Origin: Halisarca cf. caerulea
Lineage: Eukaryota; Porifera; Demospongiae; Chondrillida; Halisarcidae
DNA length: 57,500 nucleotides
Assembly: GCA_963170055.1 (NCBI GenBank)
Contig: CAUJGJ010000434.1
Location: forward strand, 1,219,117 to 1,276,616
Direction of reading: 5' to 3'
In this document: one piece after another, positions 1 to 31,816 of the stretch
How the letters are laid out: each line of letters opens with the position of its first letter
Numbering within the stretch: position 1 is the stretch's first letter
Notes under the pieces: generated by a model
The model's input: the letters and a program-made list of their open reading frames with translations, nothing else
Database searches by the model: none
Told to the model about the DNA's origin: nothing
Made by a program: the position numbers and the translations under genes

Positions 1-742
1 ATATAAGATATATTATGATCTGCCTGCAGCTGACTTATAATTATAACACATTTTACGAGGTCAGGAAGAGATGTGGCATGGTTGGATATGTATAGGTAAA
101 GTGGGGTAATTTGGAACAGCGGGCCAATTTGGAACAGCTAGTCAGGCCAAAAGCATGTGTCAACCACAAGCTACATCCATCTGTATTGTCTCCATGAAGG
201 GGGAGTTTAGCAGTAGCAAGGATGGTTAACTTACTGAACCACAACAAAAGTTACAGGCCCTGTTCCAAATTACCAGTGTGTTCAAAATTACCCTCCTTTT
301 AAATGAGGGCCCCCTATAGCTGTAATTTAAGCCCATAGTATAATATATAATATGCATGGCTAATTAAAACCGCTGGTACAGTTACGTGTAGCATATAAGT
401 ATACGTAGCACTGCAGTTTAAATGATTAAAGGCTTGCTCATGATCATGATCAGTTGCCCAGCAAAGTGCATTAATCTATATGCATGGTGTTATTAAATAT
501 ATTATGTCAAAAATTAATACTAACACACGACGGGTGAGACTCTCAGTTGGGCCGGAGAGGAGGGTACGAATTGATAGTCTTGCGTCGCCAGCGCTACCCC
601 CCCCTAACATACTACATTGGCAAATGTGCAATGTAGGGCCCTGGCAAAGCAGAAAAAAGACAACTTGGTAACTGATTAATGCAGTCTTCGGATCAGTGGT
701 CAAAGTATCTGTGATCTATGGTCGGACCCATTATTTGTAAAA
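1..742 (+). promoter_or_regulatory. 5' flank of kinase gene KCZ1, duplicated upstream of KCZ3
   Basis: No coding exon is seen here. The stretch up to the ATG at 743 matches 33118-33915, the flank of KCZ3, with only small indels and substitutions. Shared landmarks are the aagatatat/attatgatctgcctgca start, the gaggtcaggaagagatgtggcatgg block, and a segment just before the ATG. It probably carries the promoter, 5' UTR and older repeat DNA copied together with the gene. No confident TATA box or start site can be placed. Confidence 0.5.
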
Positions 743-20446
<19,704 letters not shown>

Positions 20447-20921
20447 CAGTATTTGGGCCTAATTAACGTACTATAATTAATTAACTAATTAAGTAGCACT
20501 TATTTTCACGTGATTCTTATTAGTTCCATACATGTATCAGACACTTGAGGATTAATTATACTACATAATACATGCAGTATATCTACTTTGTTTTGCACTT
20601 GTGTAGCTGATTGCGTTAATAATTTATATTGCCTTTATATTGATCCACAAGAAGTAATATAAATATAAATAATTATAAGTGTACAATTGAATACACAAAA
20701 TTATAGTATTATTATGATAATGAAATATAATATTATAATGCAATTGCAATGGCCTATATTCGTCCGGCAGTATGTTAGAATGTACGTTATAATGCAAAAC
20801 TAACTCAGCTAAAATACAATATATATACCAAATTTAAGCATAGGTACTTGATCAGTGCATTATTTGCCTGGTCGTTTGTTTAGTCTTGTGTGGATCAGCT
20901 AGATCCATTAATTTTGTAAAA
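20447..20921 (+). promoter_or_regulatory. Compact intergenic region KCZ1-KCZ2
   Basis: Only 475 bp separate the KCZ1 stop from the KCZ2 ATG. It must hold the 3' end of KCZ1 and the promoter of KCZ2, if they are separate transcripts. It is very AT-rich with many ttataatta words. No strong polyadenylation hexamer or TATA box stands out. Confidence 0.4.
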
Positions 20922-23488
20922 ATGGCTGACCAGAAGGCTTTCGATCCAGTACCGACTTCTCTTGTGATTGGAAAAGAAGTGAGTCGCGGTTCGTTCGGAG
21001 TAGTCTTCTTCGCGACGCTTAACAAGAATCCCGTAGCTGTGAAGGAATTTCACGAGATTTTAATGAGGAACACTTCGAAAAATGTTCATTTACAGAATTT
21101 CAGAAAGGAGTGCGAACAACTGAAAGAACTGGCTCATGCCAACGTCGTCAAGTTCATTGGCGCGTACCAGGGTGCGAAGGGACCTCTGCTAGTAATGGAG
21201 CTGATGCACGAAACGTTGGAGGTCTATTTAGAACGCGAGAAAGGCCGCCTGTCCCGTGAAAGAGTGTTGGAGATATGCTTCTCAGTGTGTGAAGGTTAGT
21301 TGCATGTGTCCATTCTTTCTCTTTTTATTGAGTACACTGATTGAATTTCAACTTCATTGAATTCATTGAATAATTACTTCAAAACTAGCTATTCTTGACC
21401 TGTCATTATTATTTTCTTTCATAGTATTATATAACCCTTGCTTTTTATACACTTACATGCAGTATAATTTCTGTATTAATCTGTGACTTAGTAATTTATT
21501 TCGCTGCATGTTTTTTGAATGTTTTCAAAGTATTTGATCTCATTTTTGTACTGTTTGATAGGTGCCTTGCAAAGTAGCCTTCATTAGGTTAAAGGCCTTC
21601 TGGCCCAGTTTAAATAAAATTCATACCATATTACCATAGATGCGGATTTTTCTACAGGCTTAAAATTTTGCTAATATTGCATACTGAAGAACATTTGCAA
21701 TGTAATTTTTGCGGTTGACACTGTACACATACAATACCTACACAGACAATGGCAGCAAATGACTCCTAAATTCTTGCGATCATAGCCTAAACCTGCTAAT
21801 TAGCAAAAATATCATCCTAGCAAAAAATCAGGATCTACGGTATCCATACACTGCAATACTTGAAAGTTTATGTATGTTTGCCAAATTAGTGTATAGAGTC
21901 CGATTGGACAGTCCTAGTATATGTACTTGTACTGTGTACACTGCTACTCAGTGTCATGCACGCATATGTTAGTCTTCATGCAGACATGCAGCCCCCGCTT
22001 TCTCTTCATGCTATTCTGTCTGAGGAAGTGATTTGAGAGAACAGTAAAGGGCCAGCTGTGAAACTACCTTCCACAACATAGTCTCACATAGCCAGATCCC
22101 CCGTGCACCTTCATGTTTGCAGGGATCTGGGTGTGGTCTGGCTACACAAGACCATCCCTGGCATTATACCGTAAATGTGGATTATTTTGTGGGGCCTTAA
22201 AATTCTGCTAATACTGCATATACTGAATTAAGAACATTTGCAATCTAATTTTTGCGGTTGACATGTATATGTACGTACAATGCCTACACAGACAATGGCA
22301 GCAAATGACTCCAGAGTACAGTTTAGAAGAAAGTTGGGACACCTTTCGTTCAAGACTCTATAGTGATCTCTGCTGAATACCTGCATGTAACCAGACTGAG
22401 TACCTTGCATATCGCTCTCTAAATTTGTAGAAATGAGACATTGACTGTAGCAGATCATTTTTTATTGTATCCAATTATTTTTCAGGGTACTCAGTGTCAT
22501 GCACGTATATGTTAGTCTTCATGCAGACATGCAGCCCCCTTCCGCTTTCTCTTCATGCTATTCTGTCTGAGGAAGTGATTTGAGAGAACAGTAAAGGGCC
22601 AGCTGTGAAACTACCTTACATAGCCAGATCCCCCGTGCACCTTCATGTTTGCAGGGATCTGGGTGTGGTCTGGCTACACAAGACCATCCCTGGCATTACC
22701 GTAGATGTGGATTATTTTGTGGGCCTTAAAATTCTGCTAATACTGCATATACTGAATTAAGAACATTTGTAATCTAATTTTTACAGTGGACACTGTATAC
22801 ATACAATACCTACACAGACAATGGCAGCAAATGACTCCTAAATTTTTGCGATCACAGCCTAACCTACTAATTAGCAAAGATATCATCCTAGCAAAAAATC
22901 AGCATCTATATATATATATATATGTATACGGTAGTGGTTTGTACATATGTATAGAATGACATGGAAATGGCTGCCCATATATACTTCTGTACCAACCATA
23001 ATTTCTCTATTTTTTTTTGTATAGGTATGGCCTACCTCCATGGACTCAAGAACCCCCTCATCCACAGAGACCTGTCTAGCAAGAATGTGTTGCTAACTGA
23101 GACTGGAGTTGTGAAGATAGCCGACTTTGGGCAGTCAAAGTTACTAGGTGATCTCCAGGATACCTTGCGAACCACCCAGCCTGGCACAATAGCTTACATG
23201 CCGCCAGAGGCATTGAAGAAGAAGAAGACATACACCGCTAAAGTCGACTCCTTCTCCCTTGGTGTTCTGTTGTTGGAGATTTGCATTCAAAATCCTCCAT
23301 CAACTGCTTGGGATGGTATTGGAACCATAGAAGAAGTGAAACGCCGTGAAGATGACCTCCGTCTCCTTGACGATGCTCATCCCCTCAAACCCCTCATTGT
23401 CTGGTGTCTGCAGTATGAAGAGCTCAGACCTACAGTTGCTGGGATACACAATCATGTGAACAGTGTGAAAGCCTCCAACAAGGCCATT
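20922..23488 (+). other. KCZ2 protein kinase domain (exons 1-2)
   Basis: Exons of 373 and 464 nt, exactly the lengths in KCZ1 and KCZ3, joined in phase 1 inside a Gly codon. All catalytic residues are kept. It is the most diverged of the three kinase domains (K for E in GKEVSRG, F for Y in the glycine loop, HEILMRNTSKN for HQILMKNTPKN). Confidence 0.88.
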
Positions 23489-26400
23489 GTGAGTTATTGT
23501 TGCAAACGTATACATATATTGCTGCTCTACATTAAATGTTATAGGCCTGGGGTTGAATCAAATGTATTGTTGAAAAATGGGGGGGGGGGGGGGGGGTACT
23601 ACGTACACAGGTGCTTGAAACATGGCTGTGTTTACAATAGTGCTACGTAGTTGGCCTTTTTCTGGGAATTTCACTCAATGATTAGTAGAACTGTTCAGTG
23701 GCAGAGTCAAATGCATGTTCCTTGGAGGCCTCCCATTTGCAGGATTTGTTAATAAGGGAAAAACCTCCAAACTGTTAAGTACATACAGTTGACTCTCGTT
23801 AGTAAGTACACCAGGGGACCTTCCAAAATAGTACTCCTTATCAGGAGTACTTGTTAACCAAAAGATATAGCTACATAGCAGTATAATACACACTTAGTCT
23901 ATAGTATATGTACATATTATAATTATTATAGTACAAAATCAATAAAATGTCAGCCCTACAAACTGTAACAAATTTTTAAGTCAAGGCAAACTATAACCGA
24001 ATATGTTTAGCCTAGAATCTATTATATCTATCACCCTAGGTGGCATATTGAGGCTCCTTGCCTGGCTAATCCATTTCAGCAGTGAGCCTTCAAGTTTTCG
24101 TGCACTTTGGCACGTAATCGTTTTCTTAGAGCTTCGAATTTTGACTGTTCGAAGGCTTCCATGATCTTAGTCTTGTTCTTTACAATGGTGAAAAGGGTAG
24201 TCTTTGGCATATTGAAGCTATCGGCAATCTTTGTCTTCGTAGTCGTCTTCAGTTTGTCATTGCGTTCGACTGCCACAATAATCACTCTGTGTGCTTTATG
24301 GGAAATAAAGGCTGAAAAACTACCAGCTGTGGCCCCTTGTACTTGTTATCCGATGTAGTTATGTATAGGGGGGTGCTGGTGGCTCAGTAGGTTAGCACTT
24401 GAAGTTAAGCAGAGAGCAGAGGGCACCATCCCACCTGTGTGTCATGCATTTGGCGTTTTTTTCCCTGCACCCCCCTGCCACCAGCTTGGGAATGGAAGAG
24501 AACATGACCTACTGCAGCCACCGAACAAATTCTAATTTGATTTAATGTGATTTGTGTGTGTGAGCGATGTGTGGGATACTGGGGGCCTTAATAGTAGCCT
24601 CTGGCTAATGGCTCACCCAGTTTAAATAAGAAAATATTATTATTATTATTATTATTATAGAAGAAGCCTAGTAGGGGAACAATAATCTGTACGTTTAATC
24701 AGACTATTCGTTTTATCCGTATTATCAATATCCGTATTATCGCTTTATTGAAACCAAAGGCAAACATATGCAAATTTAGTATTATATGGCTAGGCAAAAT
24801 TGATTCCCAGTTTATCGTCAAGCCTTCTAAATTTTAGCATGAGGGAGGGCGGTCATTTTTATTATTCATTTACATTGAAATGCACTTATTATTCCTTACA
24901 TACATATTTGTACACTTTGATATTATAATAAAACCTTCAGTTAATGTAAACAATAAAAAGAAACAAATGAGGATATTATATCATTATTTTGTTTTAAGAC
25001 TAATACATGTACAACTACACATACATATTAAAATCACATTTTTAACGCAAATTAATGAAAACAATATGTAAGGTAGTAATGGCTAGACTCATCTATGATC
25101 ACATAACCACAAATAATGAATAATGAAAATAGTCAGGCGCAAGCCAAATCACATGCTGGTGGAAACTAGCAGAGCTAATTGCAGGTCACCGTCGGCAATT
25201 AGAGATACGTACGATGGTAAGAACCGGAAGTGCGACGAAAAAGTTAGGAAATATGATGTCAAATTAGGGTTGTGCCGAAAAATTAGGTATAAAATGGTGG
25301 AATTGTCGTTACGGTTTCTTTTCATGGTTACTGTTCATGCATTTACCAGTGGTAGGCTGAAATCAAAGCTACTATTCTAGAATTAAACGTAAATTTCAAA
25401 TTGGTGAATATGACATACTGGAAAGTATGTGTGTGTATATTCATTCAGTTATTTGACCGATTTTTGAGCTGGGAACTATGTTCAAACTTTGTAGCTTACG
25501 AATAATTAGAGTCAAAGACTGAAATTTAGAGAATGCTGCTTTTCGGCAGACATTAGAGTATAACCTGACCCTGTTTGGTCTGGTGCCGAGTAATAAGGGT
25601 GCCAAAAAATTAGGGAATATACAGTAGTTGCATCTGTATGTTGTTGTAGTCGGGCATGTATGTTCTCTCACGCCTAATCTTGTCCCCTAAAAGTGGTCCG
25701 GCTTGGGTGCTGATCAGATACAAATTACATATCTTGACCGTTGGGGCATTATGGGTTTAGGTTGGTGTTATGGTTTAGTATTGATAGCACCATCGGGGGA
25801 GGGGGGGGGGGGGGGCAACTTACGACAGGAGACCATCCATACGTTGCAACACAATGTAGGCTCAACCTGATTGTTCTTACTACACCTTCTGTACTGACAG
25901 TACATGTACATGTCTGATAGTATACTTTGTAACATCTGTGTAGATTGATGAGCTGAAGGAAAAGCTGGTGAGAGAACAGTTTCAAAGAGTTGCAGAAGCT
26001 GCAAACCACAGTGACCAGGCAAAGGCCTTTCTCAGGACAATACGTGAGGTTCGAATTGAACGAGACGAAATCCAAGCAAGACTTGCTCAACTTAGAGAAG
26101 TAGCAGTGTCAAATAAGAGAGAAGTATGTACCTTCTTGTGTGCTTGTATGCATACATATAAGTACATTTATGTACATGTAATAGTTATATCCTGCCTTGG
26201 TGTGCTACAGCAGCATAAAGTGCCAATTAATTGACCTCGGGCGCACTATTATGTGTCATGGTGAAGCAAAACACTGCAAAATGTGACAATTGACAACTAC
26301 TAATTAATGAGGCATTAATGGGTTTTGGCTGGCAGGAGATTGACAAGACCCTTGACCTGGGCTACATCAGAGTAGCAGAGGGGCAAGGAGAAACGGCGGA

Positions 26401-26944
26401 AACAGCGGAAATGGCGGAAACAGTGGAAATACTCTCAGAAAGCATTTGCCACACATTGTTTGATCCCACTCACATATCCACACGTATCTACTATGGTCAC
26501 ACCTACCAGTCATCACTGTTACTAGTTTGGGTGAAGTTACATGTATAATTGACCAAAAGAGCACATTGTATTGTGACAAGACATATTGCAGGGACACCTC
26601 TGGACCAGAAAGGACTGTTGTGATTATTGAACTGTCCTCATTTCAGGGGTTGACGGTGTACTTGGGCTTATTATAGCAGATTATTTGATTCCAGTGTCAT
26701 GTGTCCACATTATGGTTTAGGTTATTGTTATATGGAAGCTTATTTAACCTGGGCAGGCCTTCAGCCAAATGGCTATACTACTCTAGGCACCAGTCACACT
26801 AATGGGGGGTCTACAATTCGGGGGTCTGGATTAGAGTGGTTCCCCTGAGCTGTATACGAATTGTAAACATATAACGTATTAATGTAAATTATATGTATTT
26901 AATGCAAACATATATATTATGCAAAATACAAGCCATGTGCACAT

Positions 26945-27024
<80 letters not shown>

Positions 27025-27098
27025 ACACACACACACACATACACACACTACTGAAAAGCTAAAGCCCATAGCCACTGACCATGTCTAAGAATTAACCC

Positions 27099-27143
<45 letters not shown>

Positions 27144-30100
27144 TGTGTGCAAGTGTACACATGGCTTGTATTTTGCACATGTTTGCATTAAATACAATTA
27201 GCTGTAACAAGTTTATGTTTACAATATGTATATACCCTACAATACATTTTGCTACAGTACAAAGTGTTCTTTTGGCCAATTGCGTATACATCACTTTCAC
27301 ACAAACTATTTACAGTGACGACCATTAGGTGGGACTGTGTATTATGTAGATACATGTGGGCATGTGGGTGGAGTCAAGCAATATGTGGCAAATACTTTCT
27401 GAGAGCATTTTCACTGTTTCCACCATTTCCGCTGTTTCCGCCGTTTCTCCTTGCCAGTAGCAGAGCTACATGCATCGTGAATGTAAGCCCGTGGTACTCT
27501 TTGATCCACCCAACTTTCGCCCTTGCACCATGACACATGACCTTTTGTATTAGTCCTGTATTCTTTGTGTACACACATCAAACTTTTATGCGCACCTGTG
27601 TATTGATTTAAAATTAATAATATGAATGTACTTATTATTCAATTGTGTATTCATTAGGCAATGTTAATCAGTACCTTTGTTGCAATTGCAGGCTGAAATT
27701 TTCAAGAATAAATTTGAACACTCGAAGCAGATGGAACAGCAGTTGAGAGCACGAATAGAACAGCTTCAGAAGGACAATGCTAAGTCGTCTCATGACATTG
27801 CTAACAAGAATGATAGGTGGTTCCTAAAGAGTAATCGAAGACTCAGTCAGTCAGATGATCATGGTCGCCTCGGAGGCCACCGCGGAGGTCGCCATGGAGA
27901 TCGCCATGGAGGTGGCCATGGAAAACAAGATGAGGACTCTGAGATGACCATGGCAGCATTGCTGTCTGAGAAGACGTTCTGGGAGGATCAGTGCAAGCAG
28001 CAGAAGGAAGACTTTGAGGTATGTACGTTTTTACAGTATTTCTGTACACGAGTTTTGTATGATTTTGAATTCAAATTTGAGAGGAAAAGAGTTTTCATTG
28101 CATGGTTCTTGTCCCCTTGATATTTGTGGATTGTGTGTCCATGAGGGGATACTTTAGCCCAACTTTTGTTACAAAGACGGTTATAGCCTAGACCGTCCAC
28201 TAAGCACCTCCTGCACCAAGCATGTTTTGGCCCAATGGGTGCGTATGAAACAGTCATTTATAGCAGATATTATTATAGTCTGGTCTGCTATTGATGACTA
28301 TAGGCGTATGTTTAATATATGGCTTAATGTATAAGGCCAAGCCTCGAATAGAGAGAAGCTTGTGTTGTACTTGTATACACATACTGTATATGTATTTTAC
28401 TAAGGGTTCTATTGATGGTGAATTTTTTTTTGGGGGGGGGGGGAAGCTTCAGTATAAGGTGCATGCCTGTCATGCAAGACATGATCGTAGTTCTGATATA
28501 TGTATTGTATCTATGTAGCAGGTTTCATTCAGGATAATGATCATGGGGCCAATTAATGGCAAACATTAAGCTACAGTAATGGAAGGGGGTAGATACGTAC
28601 GTACGTGGTATCCTAGATGTCCATAAAACACATTTAGTGCAGTGATGTACGTATGTGGTATAGTAGGGGTATATAATTATAGAGCTAGGGTCTGTGGGTG
28701 TGCTCCACCGGGGAAATATTGAGTTTTTAGGTGGTATCTCAAGCCATTTTATACCATTCCAATTCTTGGGGGGGGGGGGTGGAAGGTGGAGAGTTTAGAG
28801 TGGGAGCTTCCCCCCCCCTCTCCCACTGGATAGAACCCTGCTTACCAAGGGTGTTTTTTGTGGCCTACTCATACTCACATATATAGGCTTTATTTGAGAA
28901 CAGTTATGTATGCGGATGATGTAGTCTTGTACTTGCACAGTCAGTGGTGTACGTATCTACCATTGAGGCAACCGAGTCAATTGCCTCGGTGAAAAAAAAC
29001 AGACTAGAAGTTTTCATTTGCTTCTATAGTTCACTCTTACTGGGATATGGGACAACTTGAGATAATAAATTTGAAATATCTACAACATAATGAGTCTTAA
29101 AAGTATAGGGTACTGCCGCTAGCTAGCAGAATCCTATATAGATCAAAATACAGTTCAGAGAACGCACCTCAACTATCATAGTACTCGCGAACGCCATTTT
29201 GTTTGGGGTTTGACTGATTGTGCAATCAGTTTCAGCACATGGCATTGAGTACATAGACCTTGCCTCAGTGAAGGATATATGCTAGATGCGCCACTGACAG
29301 TAATATGCACATTGCCAGTATTTATGTGTGAATATGTCCGTAATAGTCACTTGCAGTTTGCGCACACTTTGTGCATGTGTATATATGGTGATCGATGTAT
29401 AATATTATTGAGTACTCCGTAATATATTGGATTGACACTGAAAAATATGGCCACCATGCATTAGCGGGAATTTATTTACACCAAAAATTGATAGTATGGA
29501 GTCTGTGGCTTTCAAAAGCAGATTTTGGTGTATTTTGACACGCCAGCCACAAGACCAAGTAGTTTAAAAGTTTTGTAAGTCCATCTCCTTAAAGAGGTTC
29601 GAAGCACCGACGACGAGGTATGGGCTAGATAGGCAAAGGTCAAGATGGCCATAGGGCTGGACGAGTAAAGGTCAAGACGGATATAGGGCTAGATGAGCAT
29701 AGGGCTATACATACATGAGTCTAGACAGGTATAGGGCTAGACAGAGTTTAGTTGGTCTGAGTGCACACTAAGCAAATTCCCACATCCTGTAGCATGTACA
29801 TATGTGAGGGATGTGGGATTTGCAGTGTGCACTCAGTCCAACTAAACTCTGTCTAGCTCTGTACTCATCTAGACTCATGTATGTGTAGCCCTATGGCCAT
29901 CTTGACCTTTCATTTCTCAACTTACTCTTGTTCCAAGTATTTTTTAAAAATGCTTTTGAGAAAGCCTTTTTGCATGATCCTGTGTCAATCCTACATCCCT
30001 TTACCATTTTAAATGGGTTTACTTTCAAATGTATTTGTCACAATGTACACAGTATGAAAGGGAGCATTCTCGTCAGTTGGAACAGCAGTTGAGAGAGGAA

Positions 30101-31770
30101 AATCACAAATTGAAGCAGGAGAAAGCACACGTGGTGAAAGGTGCTCAGACGGGGGTCTACCGTGAGGCTCATGGTCATTATGGAGACCAACATGGAGGAG
30201 AGGATGATGTAGACATGATCATTGCCACCCTGAAGTCAGAGAACTCCCATCTGGAGGAGCAGAACAAACAACTGAAGAAAGACTATGAGGTGAGTGTGTG
30301 TGTGTTAGTGTGTGTGTTTGCGTGCGTGTGTGCATGAGTGCATGCGTACATGTGTGAAACTGCTTTAGTGTATAATTATGCGGATATATGTATGTACTGT
30401 ACATACGTGCATGTGTCATGGTGCAAAGGTGAAAGTTGAGTGGATCAAAAATTACAGCAGGATTACATCCACGAAGTAACCCTGCTACTCTGATGTAGCC
30501 CAGGTCAAGCGGCTTGTCTATCACCTGCCCAGCCAAAACCTACTAGGCATATATGCAATTATTTATACAGTGGACACTTACTATAAAGAACACTCTTACA
30601 GTGAATTTCTGCCTATAGTGAATAGATTCATGTGTCCCAGTTAGTGGTCTGCTATGAACTTCACTGGGTATAGTGAATTTCTGATATTATTATAGTGAAG
30701 AATTTATTGTGTCCCCGGGGATTTCTTATAATGAGATTCCACTGCAGTTGTGAATTGTCAATTGCACTTGTTTGCTTTATCATTACCATGTAGGTCAGTG
30801 TGTATACTGCATACACATGGGTACACTCAAACACCTTTACCATGTACATGACATTATAACCAGACAATGTTCATAAGTCAAAAACTCCCAGGTTTTAAAA
30901 CAACTTGCAATATCTTACTATTACATTGAGCAATGCAAGTATTCTTGATCATGACATGAAGAAGTTCTCTATTTAATGGAGCCATACATACGTATACGTA
31001 CGTAGTAGAATTTATTTGTACTCTCTGTGGTAGAGTAGAGCAATGCTCTTAAGCAGTTTCTCAGGCATGCAAAGTGGAGTATTGTGCGATAATTCTTGAG
31101 CCCAAATGGTGTCCTTATTACAAAGGTTTCACTGTACAGGACTGTTTACTGTGGTCCCAATGGTGTCCTTATTATAGAGGTTCCACTGTACAGGACTGTT
31201 ACTGTGGTCCCAGTGGTGTCCTTAGTATAGAGGTTCCACTGTGCAATCATTGTCTGCCGTTATGAGCATTCACGTGAATTCCATGTGTTGTGATATGTGA
31301 CTCTAGGAGGTAGAAATTCTTTGGCCTCCTACAGCAATTTGTAAAATTTTATGTTCATCCTTGCATGGACAGATAACACATGCCACAATTTGTCATCAGT
31401 TAATTGGTTGATTATACAGCGTTTCACCCACTTGGGCTTCTATAGGTATACAATAATATGATTGATTGACTGCTGTGACAAAAAATGTGACATGCTTCAT
31501 GTCAAGAGATACACCATCTTTAAGTGTATAATTCTGTACATTATAATCACAGTATACACAGCACCAACATCAAGTGCTGAGTCAGGAGTATCGTCATTCC
31601 CACTCAACAGTGGAGGATTTGAAAGTAGAAATAAGAGAACTTCATGACAGGCTAAACCAACAAGTGAGTATGCAGGTTGGTGTGTGTGTGTGTGGTGTGT
31701 TTACCACAGCACACTAGTAGGGGATACACACACATGCACATGCACACACATATGCATACTTACATGCACG

Positions 31771-31816
<46 letters not shown>

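Noticed and set aside
24880..25380. Two short plus-strand frames in KCZ2 intron 2
   Set aside because: Low-complexity or no similarity; no acceptor/donor pairs in a phase that would fit between exon 2 and exon 3.
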